A stretch of 64,000 bases of DNA, from the NCBI RefSeq assembly GCF_000002995.4, contig NW_025062475.1, positions 1,426,001-1,490,000 of the forward strand. The letters are read 5' to 3'. The notes below the pieces were generated by a model. It was not told the origin of the DNA, made no database searches, and worked only from the letters and a program-made list of their open reading frames with translations. This DNA comes from Brugia malayi. Its lineage: Eukaryota; Nematoda; Chromadorea; Rhabditida; Onchocercidae. Both the position numbers and the translations under genes were made by a program. The number at the start of each line of letters is the position of its first letter. Within the stretch, counting starts at the first letter, position 1. This document shows positions 1-11,886 of the stretch, piece by piece.

Positions 1-8
1 ATACTTAC

Positions 9-81
9 TGAAGTGGAATTCTAGTTTGCTTGAAGATTAAGGTTCCATCGTATCGAATATACAGTTTGATCAGGTGGATAC
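9..81 (-). CDS. Internal exon of an unidentified gene running off the left edge (partial)
   Basis: On the minus strand a 73-bp segment is flanked by an acceptor (TTGTCAG) on the right and a strong donor (GTAAGTAT) at 8-1. Only one frame is open; it reads IHLIKLYIRYDGTLIFK and continues with QTRIPL, 23 full codons with two bases at each end. The mix of charged and aliphatic residues looks like ordinary coding sequence, perhaps a beta-rich domain. I do not recognise the family. The next exon would lie beyond the left edge. I could not place the upstream exon between 82 and 924 with matching phase, so the gene may be separate from the TTR-like gene at 925-1975 on the same strand. Confidence 0.4.
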
Positions 82-924
82 CTGACAAGTCATGGTGATT
101 AAAAATAAAGTAAGGCATGGCATAACATTTCATGCTCTATATTGTTCTTTCTTTTTTTTCTCTTTTTTCATTTTGATTTTGAAAGAGAGTTTCTCGTTGT
201 TGAGGTAGTGCCTTTCAGCCATTTTTTCAACAATATTTTATCCTACCTTTTTTCGTAAAATAATCAAAATCTATTCTGTTTCATAACAGTTTCTATTTTA
301 GTATGAAATTTTATTCCCTTTATTACTTGAGCTTCTATGATATTTCATAAGCATTAAGAATGGAGAATTATTTGAGGAGAGGATTTTTATTTAAGGACAT
401 GTAAATTGCAATTCTTTTAAGTCTAAGAAAAAGAGAGGTTAATGGAAGTTTGAGAGAAGCTGAAAAATGAAGTCCCATTATGAATTCTATTTAGGTTCCC
501 TCTTGTGAAGGATTTTCCATTAATTTACTCTTAATGTTATATTCTTATTATACTACGAAAATATGTGATATTGTTGCAAAATCTTCTAATCACATTTAAA
601 TCTTTCCATGTTTTGCTTCTCTTACTTCTTTTGTATAAAATGCTATTGACATCGGTTTCATCAAAATATTGGATTTATCACTTTCTTTGCACAATCGATC
701 TCACATATGATAATTGCTCTGTTGAAATAGACAGGTATCTCATCATATTTTATATTTATCACCTATCGACTTTTTAATTATAATAAGCTAAATGATTAGT
801 CCTTCATTTAGCATAGAATTCATTGAATTTGGCTAATATTATTCGCATAATCTTACTTCTTTAATCATTTTTACTCCAATCAAATATTATAAAAACATAT
901 GTATAAAACACGAATAATTTCTTT
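82..924. other. Non-coding AT-rich interval, nothing firm
   Basis: I see no exon that can be joined with confidence. A plus-strand open stretch at 565-777 is rich in Leu, Ile and Phe and looks like chance. The interval may hold an intron of the gene at 9-81 and the 3' end of the TTR-like gene. Confidence 0.4.
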
Positions 925-1167
925 CTAGGTCGGACATGTTTTTGTTTCAGTAAGGAACTTATTTTTCATATCAATAACACCAACATCGTAGATTTCATGT
1001 GGCTTTGAACTGAGCGTGAAATATTTGTCAGGAATACGAAGGAATACTCTACGTGTGCAAAGCTACAAAAATTTTGAAAATTTTTAATTTGTCTTTTAGT
1101 TTGAAACTGATATTTGATTTTTTAATGAATTTTTGAAGGCAAATGTTTTAGTCAATTTTATAAGAGT

Positions 1168-1235
<68 letters not shown>

Positions 1236-1975
1236 AATTTTATATTTCCTTTATAATATAAGTGAACCAAACCTTTGTACGACATTTGTGACTTATAGTG
1301 AACTGTGGATCAAACGTATCTTTTTTTGAGCTTCCTTTGATTATAAAATGACCCTGCTCATTCGTTTTTGTTTTAGCAAGTACTGCATTTGATTTCCCAG
1401 CTGAAAATTATGAAAATATTTCATATTTAAGTAGCAATTTATTCGAAAATATCACAGTTATTCCTACCTTAAGAAAGCTTAAATTAATTAGTTAGGCAAA
1501 GATGGCTCATTTCACTTATAATTAGCAGATCATACAAGCCAGTATTTTCATGTTATCTTCTCGGCTATTACATCCGGAACAATTCAGCACAGTCACTTGA
1601 TTCTACCCATTAATTCAGTAAAATTTAGCTAATTTCAAGTAAATCTTGCACTAATTTTAATTAGCGATAGAGAAATAACGTACGAAATAAATAACAAACT
1701 GTATAAATCATTATGCATGCAACAAATATTATTTAAGCTAAATTCAAATAAATATTTAAATGATACTACTACATATTTTACAGACATATAATAGTTCAAA
1801 AAAAAAAAAAGAAAGACGAACCATTTCTTTCGCTGTATAACTCAATTAATGCATCATTTACAGGTTTGCCATCACAAATAACAGTTCCGTTTACTCCAAC
1901 ACTTTTCATTTTTAATGCAGTAGTTATCGGTATTGATATACCACTGATAATTATGAATGTTAGGGTCAATCTCAT
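925..1975 (-). CDS. Transthyretin-like (TTR) family secreted protein, three exons, complete
   Basis: Exons on the minus strand are 1822-1975, 1273-1400 and 925-1062. The splice phases agree and the sum is 420 bp (139 aa), a usual length for nematode TTR-like proteins. Residues 1-20 form a signal peptide (MRLTLTFIIISGISIPITTA). The family start follows as VGVNGTVICDGKPVNDALIE. Exon 2 carries the TDENG-type turn (TNEQGHFIIKG) and ISHKC. Exon 3 has CTRRVFLRIPDKYF, then IYDVGVIDMKNKF and a Cys near the C-terminus, matching the family pattern of IPDKYI and Y-D-I-G. Four mature-chain cysteines (one in exon 1, three near the end) suggest two disulphides. The start is the ATG two bases after the acceptor-like TTTTATAG, which fits a spliced-leader site. 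Family members are secreted beta-sandwich proteins; one C. elegans member (TTR-52) binds phosphatidylserine. The function of this one is unknown. An (AT)n tract fills most of intron 2. Confidence 0.9.
1170..1232. repeat. (AT)n microsatellite
   Basis: About 31 uninterrupted AT units lie inside the second intron of the TTR-like gene, between the acceptor of exon 3 and the donor of exon 2. They are likely length-polymorphic. Confidence 0.97.
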
Positions 1976-4633
1976 CACTATAAAATTTTTTAGATAAGTA
2001 TAAAGTACAAAGTATAAAATAAAACAGGAATCAATTATTGTCTATTAGAAGGTTAATTTTCCTGAATTTTCATTACTGAATTTGATTTTACCGAGAGTAT
2101 AACAATATTCAACAAAGTAGTTAATAATTAACTTGAAATTATCCCATTAATAATTTTATGAAATAAATTTAAGAAAAATTCTTACAAATTACCCCCAAGA
2201 AATGAAAAGAAAAAAAAGAGAGGCAGAAAGAGTGAAAAGAAAACATTTAAACTTTCAGAAATCAATCAATTTTTTAGTGAGAGAACATAGTTACATCGTT
2301 AAATGCAACAAGAGCAATTAGAAGAAATGTTCTTTTCTTATTTTCGTATTAAATAATTATTTAAACGTTTATACTATTCGTCCAATCAAATAATTAATAG
2401 ATTTGATTATACATGAAAAAAAAAACAGTAGAAATGGAAAAAAAGTGGCAATCTAAGAGGGAGAGAGAGAAATGAAAATTAAGTGAAATAAATTATCTGA
2501 AATAAATGGCAATAAATCAGATTTAGATAAACAATTCTATAATTTTGTGGAAAAAAAAGAAGTCCAGAACAAAAGCTTAACATCAATGGATACGTATTTT
2601 TGTAATTTGCAATTTATACATATATAATTAATAATTAAGTAGGAAAATAAAATCAAACGAAAAAAAAAGAACATTTGCTGGAAGTTTAAAATAAAATAGG
2701 AAGATATGTTTAGCTGCAATCTTAATTATCGTTTATTTACAAGTTTAATAGAATGTGATTTTGATGATGTAAGTATTCATGTGTAATTATTGCACGGGAG
2801 GCTTTAAAAAAAAAAAAAAAAAAACAAAGAATTAAATGCATATTTTCCCATTTTCCTTTTCTTCCTTTCTGGAGTGGAAAACACTGGAATCAATTCTGGA
2901 TTCTTTTTGGTTGAAACAGCTGAATATTCTACTAAAATGGCTAAGAATTCTTGAAACGTTATTTATATATCAGAATTATCAAACTATACATAAATGTGAA
3001 CCATATAAGTTATGTACACTGATTCGTTCCTCCTTTTTAACTCTTTTATTTACATATCTCATATGAACACTTCTTCATAATAAATATAACTATGAACAAT
3101 TAACCGGAGTTATACAGAATATCACCAGAAATTATCAGTCTGATTAATGACGAAAGTCAGACAGAAACAACGTAAATGGATTAGAATAGTTAACATAAGA
3201 CACTTCATTAGGACATGTGTCTCATATGATCTTTAAAGCTGTCATAACAAAACACTGCTTGTAAGATATAGGTAAACTATACTCTGATAATATAATAGAA
3301 ACATCACACTTCCCTTATCGAAACTACAATGATAAAAATAGTAAATAACCTATAACTGTCGTCTTTGGTCATTACGGGATATTTTTGCAGTTTTGCAGTG
3401 ACCATAAACAGTAGAGTGACCCTATAAAAGCTCTTAAAACATAGAAATTTCCAGATTTTATCGATTGAGCTGTATATCATACAAAACGAAAAAAGACGAT
3501 CAAATGTAGTGATGTAAAAAATTAGGATTACATATGAAAAAGGAACAAATGGAAACCAGCACAAGATGAAGAATCTCAAAATTCACAGCATTCCCTATGT
3601 CATGAAATATTATAGTACAGTTTTAAGCATGCCCAAAAATCATAGAATTTCAGTAATAACTAGATAGATCCTTGAAACACAACGACTGGTCAAATATTAA
3701 TGACTTTAAACTGAAAAAATTGCATTCAAATTTACCCGTTTAAATAATCAAAATCAGTTAAATACCTAATATGTTAAAAATCAATCGACTCTTAAAAATC
3801 AGCATTCTTAGGATACAACAGAACTACAAGGATCGTGTGAGCAACAAAAGTAATCTAGTATTTGAATAAAACCTGAATATGGAAGGGAATAGATCTATTA
3901 TCAAAAAGCAAAATTATCTGAAACAAAGTATGCCGAACTTTAATCAGTCACAAGAGAAAAAAAAAAATAGCAAAAAGTATTAAAAATTTTTAAAAATATA
4001 AAAAAAAGTTGGAGAATTATTATTCAAAAAATGCATGAAGCTACCAGAACTCCCAACCCAATACCTGTCCTAAACTTCTATAGAAAATAAAACAAAATTA
4101 ACCCTAATTCACATACGGAAATGAGTATTTAAAACTACAAATTATAAAGAAGTAAAGCAAATATTATCACACCTTTTTACCTCGTCAAAATACTCATATA
4201 ATTCGACATTTCTGAGACAGAAATATCTGGAATGATCTGATAATCATAACTATGTTGCTGCCAAATTATGTGAGAAAAATGGAGCGGAATCCCTGGAAAT
4301 ACAATGCTTTACTGTAATTAAAAAAAAAAAAAAGAACTATTCATAAGTCATACATATAGATAAACAAACTAGCAAAAGCATTAATTTCGAGATTTATTCA
4401 ATCAGTTGCATGTTCTAAGCTAAGGATAATGAACTTAACGATAGTTCTAAACTTAATCAGCAAAAATAAAACTTAATCAACATGCTTTAATTCCACTAGT
4501 AAAGAGCAAATTAAAAATTAATCAATAGATTAACATTATAAAACCTCCTGCAATGTTGTGAAAAGTCTAGAGACACTTGAAATTATATTGCCATGAAAAA
4601 CTTAAAAACTAAAGTAAAAAAAAAAAGAAGCAA
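1976..4633. other. Intergenic AT-rich interval
   Basis: This lies between the 5' end of the TTR-like gene and the 3' end of the FYVE gene, both minus strand. It holds several A-runs (for example 2806-2824 and 4320-4334). Open stretches at 2537-2719, 2836-3066 and 3304-3579 lack start context, domain signal and usable splice pairs. I see no gene. The part next to 4634 should contain the 3' UTR of the FYVE gene. Confidence 0.5.
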
Positions 4634-7432
4634 TTACCTGCTTAGAAGAGTATGGCACACTTGACAAACTCTTGCTGGCCTTCGATGCGGTCCACTAGGT
4701 ATTGTTGCTGATAAACAGATTGAGCAGAAAATCTTGCCACAATGATAACAATGGAATTTAACACGGTTTTTGGAAAAATTTGACTGACACTGATTGCATG
4801 CATGGACATCTTCATCGAACTGCCACCGCACTTCCTTTAATACCATCTTACATGAATACCTAACTGATGGACACTAACTGACTTGTAATTATTATTTGTA
4901 ATTACGCAAGTGACTATCTATTATTAGAAGTAGGACGATCTCTATATTATTATAGAACACCAACAAACTAAATACCTGCTCAGCTTGTCGAATTTTTTCA
5001 AGTTCAATTTGCAAATTTTGTGAAAGTTTAACGAAATCCTTTTGTACGGTTTCTGATGTATCCAATTCTTGTTGCAAAGCAGCGCATCTAAAGTAAACTG
5101 CCGTTGATAAAGCAGTAAAAAAAAAAAAACGATGATAACTAATAAAACCTATTCGGAAGTCCTCAAAACATACTTCTGCTTATACAAAGCAACAGACATT
5201 TCCAAATCAGTACGTTCCTTTTGCACTGATTGTAACTGTTTTTCCAAATCTTCGATTACTTTCCTATATTCAGTCATCCTTTTGTTCATTTCTTCAACTT
5301 TCGAAGATGCATCTTTCATCGAATCTAACTATAACGCACAAGATGTAAACCAATGGTGATTAATCTTGGATTAACAATATGAAAAAAATCCTTAAACCAA
5401 ATAAATATACCTGACTGCGAGCAAAACCAAGTTCTTCGCTAACACCATTTACTCGCTCAGTGTAAGCATCTTCAATCCTTCTCTTTTCCATTTCATCCTC
5501 CTTCCTTTGCGCTTCTAGTGTTGTTATCTCATCTCTCAGCACTACTTCCTAAAATATATCAGCAAATATATTTTTAATGATAGTAAAGTAGATTACGAAA
5601 GCAAATGGTAGATTCTCTCATTATTTCCGAAAGAAAACCTTTTCATCTTGTTTTTTCATTTCGAGTGACGAAACCGTGTTAGATCAAAAGGGAATGATTA
5701 TCTAAGCATTATCACTAATTCAACAGTTTATAACAGTTAATGTTTGCATAAGTTCAACTTATTTGCTCACTGCAGATATTTGTTTTGTAAACACTGTTCA
5801 GCTAATAGATTATCCGAGTGAGAATGAAAATTTTCAAATGTCAGTCCTCTCGAATAATCTACTAACACATGGGCAGTTATATCTCTCATAGTTTGTTGTT
5901 TTGAAGACTCAATATTCAAAGAAAAGTATCGGAAACGTACAGCATGTTCTTTAGCTGCACGAGTCTCAATTAATTCTTCTCTTAGTTGGAGGCACAAAAA
6001 TTGCAATTGATCAACATCCTGAGGCAATTCTATCGTTTGATCTCTCATTTCTGTAGAGCATTTACGATTGGCACCAAGCAACTTCTGAAAAAAATACAAT
6101 AAAATAATTTGAAATTGCTAAACTAGTATAATATATAAAACGCAATATGAAACAAAGATAAAATATGCTGTGCAAAAACATACTAAATATCGACTGCTCA
6201 AATTGTGCATATCTTTATTCATTATGTTCAAACGTTCCTTCAAGCGACCAATATTGTTTCGTTGTTCTCGTATCAACTTTATACACCTAAAAGTTAATTA
6301 ATCATAATGATTACCATATGCGTTTAATAAAATTCATAAACCATTAAAACCAAAAAAAAAACCAAACCTTTCATCGACGGCAGACAATTGTTTAGAACAC
6401 TTTTCATTCTCATTTTTCGCTATATTCACTTCTTTTTCATTATCTGCACATAATGTGGTTGTTTTTGTTTCCATTTCCCTTCTGAAATCATTATAAAATT
6501 ATCGGGAAGGTTGGAAAAAAGCATTTTAGAACGAACCTGTACAAGCGCTCTCCAGAGAGTTCATTCTGGTAACGATTAACCAAATGTTGTGCAGCGGATA
6601 ACTGTTCTTTCAAGTTTCGCTCTACGTCCTGAACAGTTATAAAAATTCAATTAATGAAGACAAATACGAATAAAAAATAAGGGGAAAATTATTATGAAGA
6701 ATGATTCAGGTTTTTCCTTCTCATAACTTCACCCTTTAAAGAAAACGAAATAGCAGGAACAAGCAATTCTTTGTAAGAAAAATTAATTGAAAAAACCAAT
6801 CTCACCTGCATTTTTGTTAAATTTAGTTCATAATTATGGCACATTTCGCATGATATCGCTGTAACATCCTCTTCACAAATTGTGTTTGATATTTTATTTT
6901 CTTGGTTCATTGCATCAGATTGGTTATTTTCTTTTTGGATAATCTAAAATGATAAAATCTTTTTACCTCCAAGTTTAATAAAATTTAAACTTATTTAAAA
7001 AATAGAAAAGATAACCCTAACATTCCAGATGATTGGAGCAATCATCCTAATGCAATGATAATACAGTATCAAATGTAGTTTGAAAATTTTATTTAAATGT
7101 AATAGAAACTTAAATATTACATAGTTGCCAAACCTATTCAAGCTAAATCAAAGAATCAGTCTCATTCACTTCCTATTCCAGTGAATCTTGCAAATACCAT
7201 TAGCGGAAATTTTGTCATTTGTTAGATTGTCTGTTTGGTTTCGAACAAAAGCAGAAGCATCATTGGCATTCAACTATGATAACAAATCATCCATAATGCT
7301 AACCCATTTTCCATGATTTTCGATGGTGGATTCTAGAACAGATGCAGTTGTACTATCATCTCTGCTAGCGTCCGACAATTGATTCGTCAGCATTTTATCA
7401 CTGGTTATAACATCCAAATTCTCCATGCTCAT
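4634..7432 (-). CDS. Coiled-coil protein with C-terminal FYVE-like finger, rabaptin-5/EEA1-type Rab effector
   Basis: Ten exons join in phase: 7304-7432, 6806-6943, 6537-6628, 6368-6481, 6184-6286, 5941-6084, 5411-5548, 5174-5328, 4976-5087 and 4634-4846, giving about 445 aa. The start is ATG at 7432 (MSMENLDVI). Residue 44 onward carries an EMCHNYEL motif and then heptad-rich coiled coil with few prolines. A block reading LPQDVDQLQFLCLQLREEL recalls the Rab5-binding region of rabaptin-5. The last 70 residues are a FYVE finger: WxxD at 383-386, CxxC at 392-395, HCYHCG, a further CxxC, and ARVCQVC near 433-439. FYVE proteins bind PI3P on early endosomes, so a role in endosome tethering is the natural inference. 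The basic patch is degenerate: the canonical R-K-H-H-C-R-x-C-G reads VKFHCYHCG. The first and last exon boundaries are the least certain. EEA1- or RUFY-type identity remains possible. Confidence 0.8.
5771..5940 (-). other. Open intronic extension of the FYVE gene, possible alternative exon
   Basis: The exon at 5941-6084 stays open for a further 57 codons into its intron, ending with LLAEQCLQNKYLQ and a donor-like GTGAGC. Splicing from GTGAGC would put the next exon out of frame, whereas the donor GTACGT at 5940-5935 keeps phase. The tail is leucine/glutamine-rich and coiled-coil-like, so it could be a retained or alternative segment. Confidence 0.3.
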
Positions 7433-10400
7433 TTCTCTTACCCTTTTTCTTTTTCTATTACTTCTATTATTGACCACTTTGTTTACATTCAATTAATCAG
7501 CGTATGATTATTTGACCAACCATACATAATGTATACGTCATCTGTAACAACAAATGTATAAGTAAAACCACAGTCACGGAATCGACTTGCCTCTTCCATT
7601 CATATTTAACTCTTTTCAAATCAAAAAATACATAAGCAATGAAATGTTAAAATTAAACTTAAGTAGAAAATCTGAAAGGAACAAAAAAGTTATTTGGCAA
7701 ATCACTATTGAATCACATTTAAAAATTTAATGCTGCCCATACATTCCAAACCAAATAGAGATATCAAAAAAACAAAAAAAAAAAAAAACACAGCAAATAA
7801 CTTATTAAATTTTTGTTATATTTCTAGTAAGCTTAAAAATTTATTAAATTTCTAGTAGGCATCAAACAAATGTTAAAATTTTTGTGACAGCTTGAAACAA
7901 CAAGCCATAAAATTCCCTCTCAACAATTTGTTCTAAAAATGGAAAGTTCAATTTCAAGAAATTGAAAAAAAAAAAAACAGGAAGATTTCGAGAGTTATAC
8001 AATCTTAAACAAAATATTAAAAAAGAAAAATGAAACTAACAAAGCTCCCAAAGAAAACTAAAGCCACAGCTAAACAATTCACCAACAAAGTACATCTAAT
8101 TAAGGAAGGAAATGCACGAAAGCATACATGAATTGCATCACCCTGATTCATAATTATTTCCATTGCATCGCTCTGACTGGGTGACGATGAAAACACCTAT
8201 CCCAAGCAGTTCCCATTGAACACCTCAAATTACAGCAATTAAATTTTGCAGCAATCTTTTTTCCTCCTCTTTCTGCTGTCTTTAAATTATTTTATCTTAT
8301 TTCACCTCAAATTCTTTGTTCATAATTAATTCACTGTTCATTCAATGAACTTAGAGAATGATTTTCCTTCTTTCCATCACATTTTTTAAGAACTAATTTC
8401 AATTAATTATAATTTGTTGACAAATACAACAAATCAAATTTATTTCACATAATGTTTGAAAATTTTTAAACAATGCAAATTTATAATTTGGTGAAAATTA
8501 ATATTTGAAAACAGATTAATAGTTAAAATGATTGCATGGAATACATGAAAGTGGACTGTAATAAGTTGCTTTCCACACATAACATTATAAATATATCAGT
8601 TTCTTTTTCAAATTCCTTATTAAAGTAAATTTAAAGTAAATTAAATGCAATAGCTGGACAATAAATTTATGAGCAATCGAATTGTTTTTAATACATTAAT
8701 GCTTCGTATTCAATTCAGTGAAAGATTTTATTATTTTATCATTTCTGCCGATACGATAATTACATTCCGATTATAATTGCAAATTATTATCGAAAAAAAA
8801 AAATGAATTGATTATTAATTTTACTATTTGAATGATTACTAATTTCACTGTACTATTTAACAGTCATTAATTCAAATCAATCAAAATAACTGATTAAAAA
8901 TTTACAAGAAAATTTCATAAATATTATTTAGACACTTTTCTTAAGTAAACAATTTATTATTCTGAATAAAACATTGGCGTAATATTACCGAAATTTTCTT
9001 TTGCTGACTATAAGTTAATTTATCATTACTTTTATCAGTTTTCTAATTTGCTTATGTATCAATTTGCTTTTGAACATAGTTTTTTGTTAAAGTAGCTTAT
9101 TCCGAAGATACTATCAAGTTAATAGTTTAGAAAATTTCTGGTAGAAATTTTATCATTTCTAATACATATTCAGATTTAGCAACTGTTAAGCAAATTATAT
9201 CAGTGATATGCAACAAAAGTTATCACAAGACTGTGCTGTATCACTGTTAAATACAGTTTTACAATTGATATTTCTTCTTTTTTTTTTTTTTTGTTTATAT
9301 TTATCTCATGCACATTCTTATGGATTATTTGTCTTACACGTATTTTACGTGACACTTAAAGTTAAGTGAAATAATTCATAATTAATTATTATAAATGGAA
9401 CGGAATGAAATCTTCAAAGAGAATGAAAAGCAGTATTTTAGCCATTCATATATATATACACGTATATTTTAAATTAAAATTCTGAATGTTATTATGAAGA
9501 AGAATCGATCGAAGAATCGATCGATTTTATCGATCTTTGTCAGATTTTATCGATTTCATTCATTTTGTTTATGGAAACAGATTACAATTTCATGCAAATT
9601 AACAACTAAAAATAAAAATTTCGGGTATGATCAAATATTTCGGGTAAGATCTTTGAGACATTTTCCACAAATCGAATTTCAGCTGTCAGATGAACCATTG
9701 AATATCAGTGTATTTGCATGCGAGAAAATAAATTCTATAGAATAAAATAGCCTCCATTGATTTGATAATTTTATCAATCGATGCTAATGTCCAAAAATCA
9801 AAATATTATGTTCAAATTCTAATTATTAATGCTATAAAGGAACGAGATCTATGCATCAAATCACATTATAAATAACTGCCATTTAATTTGGAAAGAAATA
9901 TAACTAAATTTTTCTTTTGATTTCATATTAATAAATGATTGTGAAATATTCAAAATAAAATTGATAGTTTTATTAAAAAAATCTATGCAAGCAAATTATT
10001 GTATTATCTGCACTTGTACATTTATTCTGTAAATTTTTATTTAAAAATCATTTCGAATTTTATTATTGTAAGCAAGATTTCATTACAATCCATTTGTTAT
10101 TTTGTTAAAAGTATGATGTTTTAATTATAATTAGATTATATAAGCAAAAAGAATTTTCTCTCTAGAATTTAAAAATGGAAAATTTTTATTTGCAAGAAAT
10201 TTCTGGATTACATGATAAAATATTAATACATGTGGATGTATTTTTAAAATATGATACTCTTCACGACAACTATACTTTTACCTTTACCTTTATTTTTTCT
10301 TTTCTTTTTTTTTTTGCTTTGTTGTTGAAGAAGCATGATAATTAATGAGTTTATACAGAAGTAAGATAATCTACAATGCTATTAAAATGATATCACTTGA

Positions 10401-10455
10401 TGTCACCTCATTAGTTTCCAAAGTTGAAACAAAAAAAAAAAGAAAAAATGCAATT
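7433..10455. other. Upstream region of the FYVE gene and AT-rich intergenic DNA
   Basis: The only exon-like piece is minus 8128-8196, which has an acceptor-like GGATAG, 23 open codons (VFSSSPSQSDAMEIIMNQ and onward) and a donor GTATGC. Its SQSDAM echoes NQSDAM in exon 2 of the FYVE gene, so it may be an upstream or alternative exon (confidence about 0.3). At 9494-9560 there is a cluster of ATCGAT motifs. The rest is A/T-rich with long A and T runs. Confidence 0.45.
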
Positions 10456-11304
10456 CTAAACAACTATAATAATATTTGACACATTGAAATGAACAGTGCT
10501 AAGATTGTCTGCTGTAGAGCTAATAATAAGATCTAACGTAGTACCCGAGGTAGAGTAAATAATAACAAGATTTGACGTATTGCGAGAAGTAGAACTAATA
10601 ATATGCGAGTAGTAAACTAATAATATGTGAGTAGTACCTGAGGTAGAGTTCATAGGAAGATTTGACGTAGCACCTGAGATAGAGCTAGTAGGAAGATTTG
10701 ACGTTGTACCTGAGGTAGAGCTAATAGGAAGATTTGACGTAGCACCTGAGATAGAGCTAACAGAAAGATTTGACGTTGTACCTGAGGTAGAACTAATAAG
10801 AAGATTTGACGTAGCACCTGAGATAGAGCTAACAGAAAGATTTGACGTTGTACCTGAGATAGAACTAATAAGAAGATTTGACGTAGCACCTGAGATAGAG
10901 CTAACAGAAAGATTTGACGTTGTACCTGAGATAGAACTAATAAGAAGATTTGACGTAGCACCTGAGATAGAGCTAACAGAAAGATTTGACGTTGTACCTG
11001 AGATAGAACTAATAAGAAGATTTGACGTAGCACCTGAGATAGAGCTAACAGATGACGTTGTACCTGAGATAGAACTAATAAGAAGATTTGACGTAGCACC
11101 TGAGATAGAGCTAACAGATGACGTTGTACCTGAGATAGAACTAATAAGAAGATTTGACGTTGTACCTGAGATAGAACTAATAAGAAGATTTGACGTTGTA
11201 CCTGAGATAGAACTAATAAGAAGATTTGACGTAGCACCTGAGATAGAGCTAACAGAAAGATTTGATGTAGAAAATTTGTGGTTGATAACAGTAACATTTA
11301 ACAT
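10456..11304 (-). CDS. Ser/Thr-rich tandem-repeat protein, unknown function
   Basis: A single open frame of 282 codons starts at ATG 11304 (MLNVTVINHKF), just inside an acceptor-like TTTCTATCTTAG. Most of the protein is a 12-residue repeat alternating TSNLLISSISGT and TSNLSVSSISGA, with later drifted copies (TSNLPISSTSGT, MNSTSGTTH). The composition is Ser, Thr, Gly, Leu and Ile, with no Cys in the repeats. It could be an extracellular mucin-like or adhesive protein with many O-glycosylation sites, but no clear signal peptide is visible unless an upstream exon supplies one. A second minus-strand frame is also open because the unit is 36 bp, so openness alone is weak proof. Length changes among copies are multiples of three. 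It may instead be a non-coding minisatellite. Confidence 0.42.
   Translation of the reverse strand: MLNVTVINHKFSTSNLSVSSISGATSNLLISSISGTTSNLLISSISGTTSNLLISSISGTTSSVSSISGATSNLLISSISGTTSSVSSISGATSNLLISSISGTTSNLSVSSISGATSNLLISSISGTTSNLSVSSISGATSNLLISSISGTTSNLSVSSISGATSNLLISSTSGTTSNLSVSSISGATSNLPISSTSGTTSNLPTSSISGATSNLPMNSTSGTTHILLVYYSHIISSTSRNTSNLVIIYSTSGTTLDLIISSTADNLSTVHFNVSNIIIVV
10636..11275. repeat. 36-bp minisatellite with 72-bp higher-order unit
   Basis: The plus-strand unit starts GAAGATTTGACGTAGCACCT and alternates with a sister unit carrying GACGTTGTACC, making a 72-bp dimer. About 17 monomers are visible, and copies decay toward 10540-10640. Two units (near 11047-11058 and 11113-11124) lack 6 bp. 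Confidence 0.93.
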
Positions 11305-11886
11305 ATATTTCCTAAGATAGAAACACAAAACGAAAATTTTCTAGTAACTACCGTAATAATTTTGACACCATCAACGTTAGAATGAACATTTGATCAAAGA
11401 AAAAGAAAAAAAAAAAGTAATGATAATAACATTAAAAAAAAAAAAAAGTCTAATTTGAATTAATTAAATGAATTATTGCATTGAATTTAAAGAAAAAGAT
11501 AATATGAAAAAATATTTTCGTACATCTACATGGATAAGTGTGCAGTAAATAAATATATGTCAGATAATTTGAAAAGTATTTACACAATTAATTTGTATAA
11601 TTTGAATATAATAAATAATTAAATCAAATTTTCTTACTATCATTTGCGTGTTTTAATTTGAGTTTATAGTAATTTTTCTCAACGAAAAAATTTATTTCTT
11701 TTGAATACTTTTTAATATTCCAATATATCATTTCAAATACCAATTAGTGTTTTCTTTTTCCTTTTTTTTCTTTCAAAAATTTCTCATGAAGTTATTTTAT
11801 TATTTATCGTTGCTGCTAATTTTTAAAATTGACATCATACTTCATCGTTGATAAACGCTTAAAAAAAAAAAAGATAGTGATGCCTT
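11305..11886. other. Short intergenic interval
   Basis: AT-rich, with A-runs at 11405-11416 and 11435-11448. No exon is recognised. It separates the repeat-protein gene from the KIX gene on the same strand. Confidence 0.45.

Noticed and set aside
9494..9745. Plus 83-codon frame with ATCGAT repeats
   Set aside because: Composition and lack of splice or start context suggest chance; the ATCGAT cluster is noted only as a motif.
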